From contig JAQFVV010006245.1 in assembly GCA_028023455.1 (NCBI GenBank), positions 6,565,276-6,629,275 of the forward strand: DNA of 64,000 nt, read 5' to 3'. The notes beneath the pieces were generated by a model. The model had not been told where the DNA came from. It made no database searches and saw nothing but the letters and a program-made list of their open reading frames with translations. The stretch comes from Epiperipatus broadwayi. Lineage: Eukaryota > Onychophora > Udeonychophora > Euonychophora > Peripatidae. Below are positions 33,400 to 46,311 of this stretch, piece after piece (position 1 is the first letter of the stretch; each line of letters begins with the position of its first letter). Made by a program: the position numbers and the translations under genes.

Positions 33400-34777
33400 C
33401 TATTCTATCATGTCAGCTGCTTGATGGCGCTATTTATATGCAAAAGTACATAAATATGCCGTTTATGCTGCCACTGCCTTCTAGATCTATATAAAAGCAC
33501 AGAAAGAGACTGGTTAATATGCGGCAGCTGCAGCGCCAATGACGTAATTTCCATGCTATAAAACACAGAAAAGATGCCATTTATCAGCGGCTGGCTGCTT
33601 TAGTGTTATGCACTTTATACTAATGCTCACAATTCAATGTTCGCTACAGTATCATGTGAGGATGTCTGGACTTCAGCCTGCCACAACTCTTCAAATATGC
33701 ATGTCAAAGGAATTAGCTTACAAGTCATTTCACCTACTATTACCTCCTAACAATGGTCCACCTGTCACCACGCTTCCCTATGCAATGTGGAACTTTCAAA
33801 TCAATTCGGAATGGGTAGGGTTCAAGCAAGATTTCAACAAGTTCACGTGAAAAGTCACGTTTTCATGAGAACATGTAAGCGATAAATAAAATGGATGACA
33901 GATCAAAATCAGGCTAACTGCCATTCACAAAAGCCGACCTGCATGGGGAATTAATTAATTCTACTGTAATAGAATCTTTGCAATAAGATAGGTCAATTGA
34001 TAAAAGTTTAATTCTTGCAGATGTAAAAAGGCATACCCCTCTGGCCTACATTGCAGGACTAAGATGAAACTTTTCGGTGCCACTTGGAGTTAAAGCAGGG
34101 GTTTTGAAATTTGTTGATAGCATAAAATTGTTCTCAACTAAATTATAAAAATTGATGAAGGAAATCGGAATGAATTGTGTTAAGCCTTCAAATAAAAAAA
34201 AAGGATGTATGACTGTGAAAATTCTCATAGTTCTATCCAAAGACCAAAAGAAATTATCCAAAGAATTGTACATTTATTAATTAATTTTTAAATACCCAAC
34301 AAAAAAGTAATAAATTAAAAAAAAAAACAACGATCAAGTTGGAAATTATTAATCGTTCTTAACAGGTGTGCCATTAATATCCATACACATATTATCATTC
34401 AAAGATAGTTATTGTAAGAAATCAATCAATAAATTAATAATTTTTTTTTTCCTTTTCAAAAATGACCCGAAAAAGTACAAGACAGTTCAGTAATTAAAGC
34501 ATTATCAGCATCATTTTTTTCCCACCATGGTGTAGTTGTAAAGTTTGCGGGAGGGGGGAGGTTATGCCACACGAGGAATTCTACTATAGTAGAATATTTG
34601 CAATAACGTATGTTTACGTAAAATTGTTCCAGTAAATGTTATTAAAGGAAATTAATGAATTACGTTAACCCGTATGCTTATTATTCTTTCACAAAGAATG
34701 GGGTGGGCCCAATAACGTTACATGTATCTATTTTTGCTTAACATCAACGCCATCAAGCAGCTGACATGATAGAATAG
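33400..34777. mobile_element. 1.38-kb DNA transposon with perfect 30-bp terminal inverted repeats
   Basis: The left terminus begins CTATTCTATCATGTCAGC and runs 30 bases to TTGATGGCG (33400-33429). The right terminus 34748-34777 is its exact reverse complement. Next to the left end, GATGGCGCTATTTATATGC and ACATAAATATGCCG resemble the left end of the element at 58677. Inside, related words recur at 33950 (TTCTACTGTAATAGAATC) and 34580 (TTCTACTATAGTAGAATA). Open frames at 33608-33850 (+) and 34046-34273 (-) match nothing I know. There is no clear target duplication. Confidence 0.75.
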
Positions 34778-36235
34778 ACCACTACCAATTTTCGTTTTCA
34801 GAATAAAAAAACCAGAAGTAATTAAAATAGATTAAAAATAAATAAGAATTAAATCTGGATAGTAAGTTAAAAGCTTTTACTATACAATGGAGCTGTAAAA
34901 TACCCTATATTTTATTCCAAGTTCCCTTGCATTTAATGTATATGGTGTATAATAGCTTAAGTTTTTTTGATAAACATTGATTAGAATAAAATATGTATTA
35001 TTGAATTGCAAGTTTACAGTACTTTTCAACATGCACATATATATATATAACATGGATGCTTGTTTATATGGACTGTATAGTATGCATATAAATCAAGATT
35101 ATAGTATAAACAAAATTGTAATAATAAATTGAGGGGGCACATTTACATATTTTTTACCGAGTGTATATTTACTAATGTAGTCACTGAAGCAATAAAAATA
35201 AGGCAAAAAACAACCATATTTTTATTTTTAAAATAAATAGTGAAATGTTTAACATTAATCTGCTATTATATATTTTCTGGGCTAATATTCTTTTCTTTTT
35301 TTTCAATAACTTTTTTCTATTATAAACACATAAAAGAGGTTTTATTATCAAAAATTAGAATCTCTAATTCTTTTGACATTTTAAAATCAGTTTCAACTTT
35401 TAGTATATTTTAAAACTCAGAAAATATTTTATAATGCAAAATACATCACATCAAATTTGGACAGGATAATAAAGAAAGAATAAAATGTATGTACATTCAA
35501 CATACACACCAAGTACATTCAAATCATTTTTTATGTTACAATGATCAATAATATCACTTATGAAAGTCAAGGTCTTATAATATTTCTACCAAAAATAAAA
35601 TAAAATTGTTTACTGGAGAAAATATATTACGTAAAAAAGAAAAAATAATTTTATCTTTAATGATTAATTTAAAAAACATTAAAGATAAATAACAAGAAAA
35701 TGATCTTTTAAAAAGCAGCAATAATGATGTCAGTTTTAAAAATATATAATAAAGATAAGGATGTAGAGGAGTCCTAAATAAAAAGTAAATTTTCTTGTAA
35801 TATTTGAGAAGAATTTAAATTAGCAATGGCAAATTTTTTAAATAACAAGCCTCCTGTAAAATTATTCATCATAAATCTGGTCATATCACTGCAAGAAATT
35901 TCCAGAAAATATTGTATTTAGTAATAAATATATCAAAATAATTTTAAAATATATATAAATTTTATATAACTAGTCATTGTGTTGATAATATTATGAATTA
36001 AGTATGTCATACAGATAGTACAGTCATAAAGCATCTCAGGTCACCCATAACTAGTTTAAATCAAAGCTAATGAGATTGTTTTTCTTTAGATGAATAATTA
36101 TTAACAGTAAATGATTTCCAATCGTGATTTAAAGACAGATATTATAGAATATAGTTTTTTATTAACTAAAATAATTTTACCCATAAAATCTTTATTTTGT
36201 TAAATTATCAAATATATTTAAACTTTTATCAGCAT
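34778..36235. other. AT-rich stretch, nothing recognised
   Basis: Only short AT-rich ORFs and simple runs (for example AT repeat at 35037-35048) are visible. Confidence 0.5.
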
Positions 36236-36239
36236 ATAT

Positions 36240-36790
36240 ATTCTAACAAAATGAATGAGAGCCTTCCACATTGTGGGCCAAATGTAACAAAACAAAATTA
36301 TGGAGACCGGAGTCACACTTCGAGGCGACCACGTGCGTCAATTCTAACAAAACGAAAATTATGGAGAGCCAGCTACAACTTATTTTATATAGCCTCCATG
36401 TTGTAGCCAAATGTAACAAATGAAAATGGATCTTTCCACGTTGTGGGCCAAATCTAACAAAATGAAAAGGCTTCTTTACTTAATTAATTGTATATAAAAC
36501 TTATTAAATTGATATAAAACGTATTTTGTAATCTTTCGATCGGTCATCCACACTGTATTTCAAATATAACTAAAACGATTAGGAGAGTTTACAAACATAA
36601 AATATATTATCGGACAGTTTATGCTAATTATAATTTTATTCAAATGGTCGCACATCCACGTTATGGATTAATTGTAATATTTATTTATTTCAGCTCGGAT
36701 GGCCACGCTATGCATTAATTATAACCTATATTTAAATCTATATGGCATTCAAACACTTGTGGCTAAGTTGCATGCCAATTGTAACGTTTT
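36240..36790 (+). repeat. Degenerate tandem repeat, unit GTGGGCCAAATGTAACAAAA
   Basis: The motif (C)CAC(G/A)TTGTGGGCCAAA followed by TCTAACAAAA or TGTAACAAAA occurs near 36270, 36390 and 36435. Diverged forms follow near 36545 (CCACACTGTATTTCAAATATAAC), 36655, 36705 and 36765. AATTCTAACAAAACGAAAAT and TTATGGAG recur between them. The spacing is 45-125 bases and decays to the right. It could be the promoter-proximal repeats of an LTR or a decayed minisatellite. No coding frame is shared. Confidence 0.6.
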
Positions 36791-37774
36791 AAGGATGGAT
36801 CGATGAATGCTTCATCATTCCCAGCTAACACGATTTCTAAAGCCTACTGGGATGATGATGGTATAGAACATCCATAATCTTATTTGTCAGGGCACCAAAT
36901 TGCAACTTTAATAAAATATTGAGGTTAAACCTCATTTCAATAACTTATCAATAAAGTTCCGCAATAATATTTAATGAATGGGTTAATCAATAATCAATCA
37001 TATTAAGAGACCACTGAGAATGTATTAAAAATAATAATATTAATATTCTGGGAATTCTTGGCTATTCTCAGCACACTTCCCATTCACCGTCATTAAAGCT
37101 ACAATTAAAATTTTGTTCCAATTACATATAGTTCTATATCCAACTCCACCTTCCTGATCCACCCCCCTATCATCCTTACATTCATAGGTCTATTACACTA
37201 TTATCTGTTTTACTATTAAATTTTCCATTGTGCTAGCTCATTTCTCCCATTACAATCTCTTCTCAGGGTTTTTAGAACAATTAGGTGTGGAGATTAAACA
37301 AACTGCAATAGATTATTGGTGATAAACCCTCCTCTCATTTGGGCTGTCTTTAATGTAGTTTAATGTCCATTTACATTAAAGCTCGAATAATTTAAGCTTA
37401 TCAAATCTTTTAGAAAATAACATTATAAACATATTCACAATTAAAGTAGAATTATAAAGAAGTGCATCTAGAGAGGTGTTTGAATACAACGAAAGGATTT
37501 TATGACCACCAACTGCATCCACTATCACTTAATAACCATCCCTATTCATAATTTATATTTCACCTATATTAATTTATTAGATAATTTTGAGTATTGCCGT
37601 GCTACATAAGCTCGGAAAATTAACTATTTAAATAAATTTTATCGGATATCATTTATGAAAATGATGATTCAACTATTAATAATAATATATTGATGTATGA
37701 TTGGATTTGAGATGTCTAGATTATAATAACCCACAAAACATTGAAACATATGCAAATTTTATTTAAAACAAATA
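36791..37774. other. Non-coding flank; possible LTR-like edge near 36890
   Basis: CAGGGCACCAAATTGCAAC at about 36889 resembles the junction region of some gypsy-type LTRs, but no pol sequence or second LTR was found. The rest is AT-rich. Confidence 0.3.
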
Positions 37775-38846
37775 CACCTGGGTCTCATTTTATGCGATAG
37801 ATAGGTTACTCAGAAAACATGCACAAATGAAATCGCGCAAAAATAGACATAACTTACATTGAAAAGGGGGGGGTGCGGTCTGTGATTTTTCAAAATTCGC
37901 ATAAAAGCAAAGCACCAACGTAAAAGTACTTTAAAATTCGCGCAAAAAAAAGATAAGAGAATAAAATATGACTAATAAAAAATTTCAAATTTGAAAAAAA
38001 TTGATACAAGACAAACTTTTTTTAACTATAATATTAAATTTTATTCAAAATAATAATATATTTTTATGCATAATTTACAGTACAGTAATTTACATGTTTA
38101 TACATGTTTTAATTATTATAGCTATTTGTCGAAAAACACGTTTGTTTGCAAACAACTAGCGCCAACTTCACACTCATGTTGTATCAATGGTTTTCTGGTG
38201 ACAACGTAATTAGTAATTAATCTTTGAGACGATGATTTTATTAATTGTTTATGAAACTAACAACTAAAAATTAAATTCTTATTTTGGTCTTTAATTTTCA
38301 ATTCCGTTTAAAAATCAAATTTCACATCACATTAATTTCAAGTTGCCGCAAGTAATTTTTAAATTGTTAATTACAATTAAAAATCAGATTTTAATTTTTA
38401 ATTGTCAAATTTAATTGTGCCCACTGCTATTACTCACCTTTTAAAAATAAACTTGTGGACACTAAATGATTAATAATTGATTACGTTCTTTTTTAAAAAG
38501 CAAAAACATAATGTGATTTAAAATGCAAAATTAACACGCACAATATTTGAACAAATTTACATTATAATCTTGTAAAATTTAATGTGTGTATACATAAAAT
38601 GTGAAAATCAGGATTTTAATTTCATTATTGCATAAAATCTTACTATTATAAAGCACTGAAAATATTGAAATTACTAAGATGAAAGTCGAATTCCAATAAT
38701 GTGCTATTACTTTCAATATAACGTAAGTGTACGAAATTTATTATTTAAAGTAATAGCGCATTATCGGAGTTCGACTTCTGGTGAAACATGAATCGCGTAA
38801 CTTCAAAATCGTGTTAAATAAGTCCGCGTAAAAAGAGACCCAGGTG
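37775..38846 (+). mobile_element. TA-target DNA transposon family C, copy 1
   Basis: The left end CACCTGGGTCTCATTTTATG and the right end CGTAAAAAGAGACCCAGGTG are inverted repeats. TA precedes the left end; the right flank reads CT, so one duplication is decayed. GCGATT/GCGCAAA/CGCATAAAAGC words recur near both ends, as in Tigger/pogo-like elements (inference). An internal palindrome with GTCGAATTCCAATAATG and CATTATCGGAGTTCGAC lies at 38680-38785. No transposase is encoded. Confidence 0.82.
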
Positions 38847-40047
38847 CTACAATTCAATACATAATATATACATTCACTTGATGACTCACATGGCTTTCCC
38901 CTGTTCTACAACCATATTATGGTATATAAAAAAAATCTAAACACATAAATATCCCTAAACCAATAAATAATATCAAGAGGTTTTAAAATATAAATATTCA
39001 TTTTTAATTATTAGGGAACAACGATTACCATGGAGTAATATTAACATAAGACAGTTAAAATATTATATACCTGTACATCTATTATATTTTGTTCTCATTT
39101 TATCCCAGATATAGCGGAACATTAAATTTCTCCCCCCAATGTTAAATGCTTTTAGTTACTTCCAATAATAAAATTTAATAATTTTATTTAATGATTTTAA
39201 TCTAATATTCCTTGCCCTATGCTAAACAATAGATATTTTATGTATGGTGGGACTAAGTTAATTTTGATTACTTTCAAATGTCAACGAATCAGTATCTAGC
39301 TCAATCATCATCATACGTGCATACATGTTCTTATGACAATAATAATAATATTTTAGCAATATGACCTTTCCAGCAAAGTTCTCAGCTGGCTGCAGATATA
39401 TTTATTAAATAATTTCAGATACGCATTGCTTACACATTTGTAGATTTTATTTAACCCTTAAGTTGAATATTTATTGATGTTATTACTCTTGACTCTTACT
39501 GATAAATTAAAATGTATCAACAAAACAATGTTCAAGTACACCAATCGCATACACAATACCCACACTCATTCTAAATTGAGTTTGCGACCCTGTATCCAAC
39601 ATTTATAAGTAATGCTTAGTAATAGCTAATTACATACACCCGTAAGGAATATCAACATTAACATGAGGCAGGCAGTGACCCAAATAAGAGAAAACCTTTT
39701 CACTAAGGTTGAAATATGCTAGGATTTTTATCGCTAGTCATATAAAGAGGCATGGGTTTACCAATCAACCTCTGGTCATCAACAAAGAAATCATCTCATG
39801 GTGTAGAGAACAATTAAGTGGGAAAACTCTTCCACTGTGTTTAAATACTTTATAAATATAGTATAAATATCTTAGGGAGCGAGCTAAACTATGACTCCAC
39901 TAGCTTGGTGTTCGTCCACCCACACCTATACAGGTCTAACAACAATTTGTACAAGTAAAACTTTCATATCTATATTACTCTTGCGAAATAGTACACTAGA
40001 ACATGAGCCAATAATATTTCCAAGCCTTAATTAGCTTGTATCTAGAG
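38847..40047. other. Non-coding stretch between transposons
   Basis: Somewhat higher complexity between 39500 and 40040 (for example AGGCAGGCAGTGACCC), but no frame, splice pair or known repeat could be supported. Confidence 0.4.
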
Positions 40048-41879
40048 TTGTTGTTTTGTCAACATCCACGCCATTGGATGGTGTGATTTTTGTGCTAAAA
40101 CACATAATGCCGTTTACACGGCCGAACATTTGACAGTCGTGTTTATGTGAAATTCAACAATTCTGCTGTACTACACATGACAGACCACTCTGTCACATCG
40201 CAGTAAATTATTTCTTCCAAATCGCACATTTCAAACTTTTTTTAGGGTGTAGTGTGAGGGTGTGTTAAATTTAAGTAATGAAATGTTATTTTTTTATTAA
40301 TTTTTATTGAAAATTTTTTTAAATCACACGATTAAAGTATTTGATAATTAACGGACTGTTTAGACATTTCTGTAGTGAAATTTTAATGTGCAAAACATTG
40401 TATAAGGGTATGTTTGAACATATTCGTAAGTAGTTAACGCGTTTACTCGAGAATTTCCATGAGAAAATAATAGTAATGGGCATTTTTAATTATTTAATTT
40501 GTTCCTATTATTTGGGATAAAGTTTATTTAAAAATCTTTTACCCTTTTTTTTTTTTGTAAATACAATACCAAAATTTATTTTTACAATTGTTTTAAGTTT
40601 TGACTGAAACTAAAAGTTTGAAAAGTTATTTATTAGAAGTTTAATATTTGATGTTATTTTATTAAAAATGAGTTTTAAAGCTAGTATGTGTTATTTTTAA
40701 ACCTTTCTAAAGTTGGTGTTTATCTTTAGACCAAAAAAAAAATTTGTTAAAACTTTTATTTTTGTCGATGTTAGTTTTTAAAGAAATCGGCAAGTAAAAA
40801 AAAAAAGCCCTCTAAGTTTTAACTTTGTTTTTTAAAACCAAACGTTGTCAATGTTCTTTTTAATCGTTTATCAATTTGTGGTACTACCCAATTTGTTTAT
40901 CTTACTTTAAAGAAATTTTTATTAGGCTAAACAAAGATTACATTTTATAAAAGAACAATATTAATGGGGAAAAAAAGAGGTTATATAATTGTTTTTTAAA
41001 AGAGACTGATTGTTGTGATAGTTTTTTTTATGTTAAGTTTTTAGGAAACTGGAGTAACTTCCAAGTCTCCTCAATTATGAATTTTGAGGATAGGAATTGA
41101 TCTATTGATTTTATCTTTTGCATAGATTACAAGAAGCATGAGTTTTGATCTGGTTGAAGCTGGGTATATATTAACTAACAGCTCACTTAACAGATTGAAT
41201 AAGTGATAAAAATTGAAACTCTTATTATAGGAAATGGTTTATTTTTTTAATACATTCTATTTGAGATTTTATTCTTGTAATGTGGGGTGGGTGGGGCTGA
41301 CGCTTAATAACCATTTTATTTTTGTTAATGTTAAGTTTATATATAAAAAAAAAAAAAACCCTGTTATTCCAAAAACAAAAAAAAAAAGCCAACAAAGCTT
41401 AAAATTTGATGTGTTCATTATTTGTGTAACCCCCCCCCCCCCCAAAAAAAACCTTAATAACTGTTGTTGATAATTGTTTTATAAAAAAATAAAAAAAAAG
41501 CCAACCGAATAAAACTTTGTTTGTATTATTTATTTATGTATCCAAAAAAAAAAAAAGCCTACTAGGTTTAAAGTTCGTTTGTGTGATTTATTTGTTACAT
41601 TTTCATTTACTGTTGTCAAATTCCCTCCACTCCAAACCCCGACGCCATTGATTTGTGCTAAATACACTAATGCTTATTATTAAACATACTCGAAATTAGA
41701 GATTATCTCTAGCACAGATATATATATACTTTAAATCTCAACTAAATATTAATATATCTGATTTTTGGAATTTACCACGCACGGAATTAGTCACCTTTCT
41801 CTATCCCATATGTAATATCTTTATAGATATAATAAACACCTTAAAACTTGCACATACTTTTTGATTTTGATTTGTATAA

Positions 41880-42010
41880 CCAAAAAAAAAAAAGTTTAAT
41901 AACTTTGAACTTGTTGAGAACTGTTTTTAAAAAAAGCGGTAATCCCCCCCCCCCCAAAAAAAAGCTTAATAACTTTGAACTTGTTGAGAACTGTTTTTAA
42001 AAAAAATCAG
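41880..42010 (+). repeat. Tandem duplicate with C-run and A-run inside long-TIR element
   Basis: TTAATAACTTTGAACTTGTT and the following GAGAACTGTTTTTAAAAAAA occur twice in a row, about 70 bases apart, separated by a C11-A8 block. Similar C-run/A-run blocks lie at 41431 and 41341. Confidence 0.8.
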
Positions 42011-42418
42011 TAATAAAATAAAATTTTGTTTGTGTTAATTTTTGATGTCAACAACAACAAAAAAAAATCTTTAACTTTTGCATTTGTTTATATTTCTTTG
42101 TGTACAAAATACTGAAACTTCATCATATTGTTTCAATTATTTTTTTAAGAAAGCCGAAAGCCAAAGCACAAATTTCACAATATACCGTAGTATTTTTACA
42201 ATATGTTGATTTTATTTTAAATTTATTTATTACTTGTTGATGTTAATAAAAATAAATGTTTACAAAAAATGTATTTGTTTTTTATTTATTTTGAAAAAAA
42301 AAAAGTGAAAAAGTCAAAAACAAGTAATTCAAAATTGAAAAACCTGCAATTCAAATAGAAAAAAGAAAGGCCTGAGAATGTTCATAATGTATTGTTTTTC
42401 AAAAAAAAAAACAACGAC

Positions 42419-42452
42419 ATCCTGCAGCGTGGATGTCGACAAAACAACAACC
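42419..42452 (-). repeat. Extra copy of the long-TIR terminus inside the element
   Basis: GCGTGGATGTCGACAAAACA matches the outer right end GCGTGGATGTTGACAAAACA but sits at the inner edge of the right arm. The element may therefore be a composite or the product of an abortive transposition. Confidence 0.65.
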
Positions 42453-42963
42453 AAAAAAAGGGTAAAAGATTTTTAAATAAACTTTATCCCAAATAATAGG
42501 AACAAATTAAATAATTAAAGATACCCATTACTATTATTTTCTCATGGAGGTTCTCGAGTAAACGCGTTAACTAATTACGAATACATTCAAATTACCCTTG
42601 TACAATGTTTTATACATTAAAATTTCACTACAGAAGTGTCTAAACAGTCCATTAATTATCAAATACTTCAATCATGTGATTTAAAAAAATTTTCAATAAA
42701 AATTAATATGAAAATAACAACATTTCATTACTTAAATTTAACACACTCTCATACTACACCCTAAAAAAGTTTGAAATGTGTGATTTGGAAGAAATAATTT
42801 ACTGCGATGTGACAGAGCAGTCTGTCATGTGTAGTACAGCAGAATTGTTGAATTACACGTAATACACGGCTGTAAAATGTTTGGCCGTGTAAATGGCATT
42901 ATTATGTGTTTTAGCACAAAAATCACACCATCCAATGGCGTGGATGTTGACAAAACAACAACA

Positions 42964-44686
42964 AACATTCATATTTAATGCTTTATATGAAATTATAGCA
43001 TTCAGATTTAAAGCTTTATATGTGAAATCAAAATTTAGATTTTCTTATTTTCTGTAGTTTAAATTTTTACCTTTTGCTGATTTCTGATAAATTAGTAGAG
43101 ATTATTATGATGTTGTTTAACTTCCGGGGATCGATGTATACTTAACCTAAACTTCACTCGAGAGACATTGCTTTTTCTATATTATTAAATTTGGCAAAGT
43201 TCATTTTTTTAAAGAGATGACAAAATATTAATAATAAACGATTTTCTTTTCTTAAAAAAAAAGTTTCTTTTTAAACTTTTTCAGCCAAGTTCTCTCTAAA
43301 ACCTGTGACGAAAAAACTTGCAAGCGAGATTGAAATAAAACCAGCCACCAGCTACAAAGGAGCAGAGCTCTTATAGTGTCTGGCATCTCACTCCCCTCCC
43401 CTCAATATGACATTACAATGACCGTTCTGAATGTCTCTGATCAGTGTTTTGTGATTAATTGCCTATCGTTTCTTTTTCTTTCTTGTCATTTTAAACTTCT
43501 GCTCTCTCTCAAAAAAAACACATGCTCAATTCATAACTGCATTCCAATAAATAATCACCAATTAATTTTAAACTAACTCTTGTGCCATACAGACACCATT
43601 AAGTCACTCTAGTAATTACTTTAGTAATTCTACACTGTGAGAAACCACCAAAGAACAAAACAAATAAAAGAAAAGTGTTCTTTTCTCCCCCCTTACTTTT
43701 TCTTTAATAATAAAAAGAAAGTATAGCAGCCCAACTTCAAACCCAGAATCTTGACTGAAATTTTGGCAGCTATAAATAAACTATTAAAACGAATTAATTT
43801 CTTCTTTAGAGTGGTTCTTCACGAGAGACACAGAATAATCATTATTTACATGTGAACTTTATAATTAAAATCTATAACTAGATCAAATACACACCTACAT
43901 ATTTCACATATATAATTTTTTTTAATTAAACCGATTGTTTAATATTTTAATCCTTAAATCATTTTTTTCCTACAATTTATAACTTAATTTCATGAACGAT
44001 TTAGTTCTAACTTAACTGTGTAAAACTATGGCTACCTATTTTTCCTCTCTAAAGTAGTTTTAAAAATCATACATCCCCCTCTCTTTTTTTTTTACTCCAA
44101 TTATTAAATGATATATAAATATTGTCTATTTAATAAATCATCAGTAATATTAAATTGTCCCCATAAATCAATATTAAATCAAACAATCTTTTGCCTAGAA
44201 ATCTTTTAATGACAAATGTATAGATTGCCTACCAAGTAAAACATATGCAATCCCTATGAATATGGGTTCAAACCTAGCCTTGGCTAAAAAGTTTGTCTAT
44301 TGAGAAAAAAAATACAAACTATGAGGAAAACTTTTGTTAAACATTATTTTACATAGTCAATTAAAAAAATGGAGCCTTAGGCAAATCCAAGGGCTACAAT
44401 ATATATATATGTCCAAATTTATTTAAACAAGGCATTTATGCTTTAAATAATACATTTTTTGCAAACAAAAAAAAATCTAAAGAGGTAACTTTCAATACAT
44501 TTTGAAAAAATATTTTCAATATGTGAAGATTTAAACAATCTTCTAATTAGCATTATCAATTAGATTTAAAATATTTTAAAAAATCATTATATTTTATCAC
44601 ACTACTGTGCTTAAAATTTAAATGTATTTCTAACAGAAAATGTTTGCTTAATTAAAGTAGTCATTAAAAATAATTAAATTATATTA
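42964..44686. other. Non-coding stretch
   Basis: A region of modestly higher GC at 43110-43440 includes CTTCCGGGGATCGATG and a TC-rich track. No exon or promoter can be supported. A frame at 43376-43576 has no domain. A weak B-box-like word GGGTTCAAACCT lies at 44266. Confidence 0.4.
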
Positions 44687-45972
44687 CACCCGGGTCTTGT
44701 TTTATGCAGATTTATTTAATGCGATTCATGTTTCTTCTTAATATCTTTGTATGCGGTTTTCTTTTATGCGATAAAAATTATTAGATCAGAAGATGAGCTC
44801 CGATAATGTGCTATTACTTTAAATATTATAAATTTCGTGCACTCATGTCATATTTAAAGTAATCGCGTATTATAGGAGTTCGACTTCCATCTAATAATTT
44901 CAATATTTTCAGTGCTTTATAATAGTACTGTAATAGATTTTATGCAATAAAGAAGTTCATAATTCACTCAAAATCAGTATTTCCCCATTTTATATAAACA
45001 TATTAAATTTTACAATATTATAATGTAAATCTGTTCAAACGTTATAGATGCCTATGCTATATATGTTATTGTTTTTGCATTTTAAATCACGTTCTATTTT
45101 TGCTTTTTTAAAAAAAGTACATAATCAATTAATCATTTAGTGTCCGCAAGTTTATTTTTAAAAGGTGAGTAACAGCGATGGGCATAATTAAATTTGACAA
45201 TTAAAATCTGATTTTTAATTGTAATTAACAATTTAAAAATTACGTAACATGATCTGAAACGATAAAATTTGATTTTTAAACGGAATTGAAAATTAAAAAA
45301 TTAAAGACAAAAATAAGAATTTAATTTTTAATTGTTAGTTTTAATTAAATTTTGCCCAACAGTGGTGAGTCTGTGTCTTTTTATTATCGTAAGTCTAAAT
45401 TCTTATTTTTATTTTCAACTTTTCGTTTACTCTAACGAGAGAAAAAAAACACTCAAGGACATTAATTTCTTTGGAAACAAAAATTTCAATTTAGATCGTT
45501 TAGCAAAATGGGAAAAATCAACAGCAATTGGAAAACGTTTTAGTTGTATTTCCTCTTGACTTTGTTTAAGGAAAAGCTATAGTACCTCACATCACATCAC
45601 GACGAATCTGATGTCTCTAATAGCGATAATTATTAAAATACCATACATGTATTTAAAAAATGTAAATTACGCATAAAAATATATTGTTTTGAATAAAATT
45701 AAATACTGTAGTTAATAAAAAAAGTAAAAAAGTTTGTCTTGTATCAATTTTTTTCAAATTTGAAATTTTTTATTAATCATATTTTATTTTCTTATTTCTT
45801 GTTATGTGAATTTTAAAGTAATTTTACGTTGTTGCTTTGCTTTTATGCGATTTTTGGAAAATTATAGTATGTATCCCCCATTTTTCAAGGTAAGTTAAGT
45901 CTATTTTTGTGCAATTTCTTTTGTGCATGTTTTCTGAGAAACCTGTCTACCGCATAAAACAAGACCCAGGTG
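44687..45972 (-). mobile_element. TA-target DNA transposon family C, copy 2, inverted relative to copy 1
   Basis: The ends CACCCGGGTCTTGTTTTATG and CGCATAAAACAAGACCCAGG(TG) match family C copy 1 and are flanked by TA on both sides (44685-44686, 45973-45974). The internal palindrome at 44792-44888 (GAGCTCCGATAATG and TATTATAGGAGTTCGAC) is on the left here and on the right in copy 1, so the copies are in opposite orientation. It is about 210 bases longer than copy 1. No transposase is seen. Confidence 0.85.
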
Positions 45973-46311
45973 TATAAGCAAATAAATTACCCGACTTAAT
46001 AAATACAATATAATAATCAGAAAATAATAATTCTTGGTAAAGGTTTACTTTAGAGTCCACATCATCCACATCATGTTCATGCTCTATTTTTTAAAACTAG
46101 AACTAAATTATTATTCGAAAATCATATTATATTAAAATTTACTAAAAAGTAAACGATACTAAAAAAAAACATTTACCTTTTTAAATAAGATGAATGTTGA
46201 ATTAATTACACTACATTAATTAAAATAATTAGTTTACATTATTTGAAACTTAAGAATTTAAACTATCTACATTTATAGCACTTATTACAAAAAAAAAAAA
46301 AAACACCATCT

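Larger units (their letters stand above)
40048..42963. mobile_element. 2.9-kb DNA transposon with ~510-bp terminal inverted repeats
   Basis: The arms at 40048-40560 and 42450-42963 are near-identical inverted repeats starting TTGTTGTTTTGTCAACATCC. Markers are CATGTGTAGTACAGCAGAAT with its complement, CGCGTTTACTCGAG with its complement, and GGGATAAAGTTTATTT with its complement at the inner edge. The 1.9-kb core has many A-runs and C-runs and no transposase. Long inverted repeats suggest a Mutator-like or foldback element, without proof. The GTGCTAAAACACATAA subterminal word resembles that of the 58.7-kb element. Confidence 0.85.

Noticed and set aside
36885-36910. LTR-like edge CAGGGCACCAAATTGCAAC
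   Set aside because: No matching second LTR, primer-binding site or pol sequence was found in the window.
43050-43120. Possible missing FCHO exon with donor GTAAAA on the minus strand
   Set aside because: The encoded residues do not match the conserved MKHG-STKELADF region and no acceptor is convincing.
44221-44285. tRNA-like word GGGTTCAAACCT
   Set aside because: Only a B-box-like match; acceptor and anticodon stems cannot be paired.
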